DNA from: Clostridiales bacterium
Lineage (GTDB): Bacteria; Bacillota; Clostridia; Lachnospirales; CAG-274
Reading direction: 5' to 3'
DNA: 5,666 nt
Assembly (NCBI GenBank): GCA_018371275.1
Contig: JAHALF010000033.1
Coordinates: forward strand, 1-5,666
The translations under genes and the position numbers were made by a program. Position 1 is the stretch's first letter. Each line of letters begins with the position of its first letter. This document shows positions 5,051-5,666 of this stretch, one piece after another. A model generated the notes under the pieces. That model had not been told where the DNA came from and ran no database searches. It was given only the letters and a program-made list of their open reading frames with translations.

Positions 5051-5306
5051 TATATTACTATTATTTAAAATTTAATATATGAGAATAGACTTAGTGATAA
5101 GTTGGGATAATATAGATTTAAGACGAGCTTAAATATTCCTAATTTTTACATTAAAGGGGTATTAAAAAGTGATAACCTTAAAATTGTACTAGAATAAAAT
5201 ACTATTTTTATAATTTTAAATATAAACTTTAAGTAAAAACATTAAATTTAGTTTTAAATATACTATACAAAGTGAAAGATTTAATATTAATAAGGAGGTT
5301 AATTAG
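5051..5306. other. Intergenic spacer after rep
   Basis: There are 256 bases with no supportable gene. A 7-bp stem ATTTAAG/CTTAAAT (5116-5122 and 5128-5134, loop ACGAG) is followed by a T-rich stretch and could be a weak terminator for rep. TATACT and TATACA boxes at 5259-5269 may be a -10 for the next gene, but no good -35 is present. GGAGG at 5294-5298 serves the gene at 5307. Confidence 0.4.
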
Positions 5307-5666
5307 GTGTTAAGAGAGGAAGATAGATTTACCAATGAAGAAGATATAAAATATCCATCAGTTAATGATTATGTAGATATAAAAGTATTAAATAACAACA
5401 CTAAACTTTTATATGAAAAAAAAGCAGATATAACTAGTTTAAATAATGTAGCACGAGAAAGTACACCTATGGCTATTGAAAATGCTGTAAAAAATATAAG
5501 TAATGAAGTATCTCAAAATTTGCAAGGTGTAGCTAAGGAGAGAAGTGATTATAGTATTGAAGACAAGGTTAAAGAATTAAGTGTTGAATTAAACGATATT
5601 AAAAAAAGATTGACAAAATACTATACATTGCCTAATTTAAAAGCAAAAAGAGTAGATATTAAGCAA
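5307..5666 (+). CDS. Coiled-coil-like protein of unknown function (5' part)
   Basis: An open frame starts at GTG 5307 with AAGGAGG (5292-5298) 8 bases upstream and runs 120 codons to the window edge without a stop. The N-terminus is acidic (MLREEDRFTNEEDIKYPS). Residues about 40-105 are a charged heptad-like helical stretch (SIEDKVKELSVELNDIKKRL) typical of a coiled coil, and then YYTLPNLKAKRVDIKQ begins what may be a new domain. There is no signal peptide or membrane segment in the visible part. The build, a coiled coil before a later domain, recalls phage tail-fibre or structural proteins, but nothing proves this and a location right after a replication gene is unusual for one. The rest lies outside the window. 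Confidence 0.75.
   Translation, partial: MLREEDRFTNEEDIKYPSVNDYVDIKVLNNNTKLLYEKKADITSLNNVARESTPMAIENAVKNISNEVSQNLQGVAKERSDYSIEDKVKELSVELNDIKKRLTKYYTLPNLKAKRVDIKQ

Noticed and set aside
5259..5271. TATACAAA as a sporulation sigma-E/K -10 box before the 5307 gene
   Set aside because: Partial match only and no suitable -35 element; such boxes are common by chance in this AT-rich sequence.

Overview
This is an AT-rich window from a spore-forming, low-GC Firmicute, most likely a Clostridia member (Clostridiaceae or Peptostreptococcaceae). The evidence is the very A/T-biased codon use, strong AGGAGG-type ribosome binding sites, frequent TTG/GTG starts, and a spore-cortex type glycosyl hydrolase. 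The species cannot be fixed from the sequence.

The left edge (1-646) is host chromosome. It holds the 3' end of an unrecognised plus-strand gene, an 11-bp-stem terminator, and on the minus strand the C-terminal part of a family-18 glycosyl hydrolase of the YaaH/SleL type, a class of spore cortex-lytic or germination protein. The hydrolase reading frame is intact back to about position 638. Homology then stops abruptly, and an in-frame stop sits at 647-649. Eight bases further on is the stop codon of a large serine recombinase (658-2202, minus strand). This is the layout of a phage-like element inserted into a sporulation gene, as in skin/sigK and SPbeta/spsM of Bacillus. The 5' half of the hydrolase gene should lie beyond position 5666, at the other end of the element.

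The interior of the element (about 647 to beyond 5666) is read mostly on the plus strand. Behind the recombinase is a 281-base regulatory spacer with palindromes, a hairpin that holds a ribosome binding site, and a good sigma-A promoter. That promoter drives a two-gene cargo unit: a secreted 228-residue protein and an overlapping 97-residue membrane protein. The unit ends in a very strong palindromic terminator, so it looks like an independently expressed 'moron', possibly a secreted effector with its immunity or partner protein. A 525-base gene-free stretch follows, holding several inverted repeats. Next come a 53-residue small protein missing from simple long-ORF lists, and a replication initiator with a RepA_N N-terminal domain and a phage replisome-type C-terminal module. 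The middle of that gene carries three 15-bp direct repeats in frame, followed by a 9-bp palindrome; this is a candidate origin, as is known for RepA_N replicons. The window ends inside a coiled-coil-like gene (5307 onward) of unknown function.

Taken together, the window shows one end of a probable intervening element with its own replication module. The recombinase at the junction could excise it and rejoin the hydrolase gene. Precise excision and its timing in sporulation are inferences; only the gene break, the adjacent recombinase and the replication module are seen directly.
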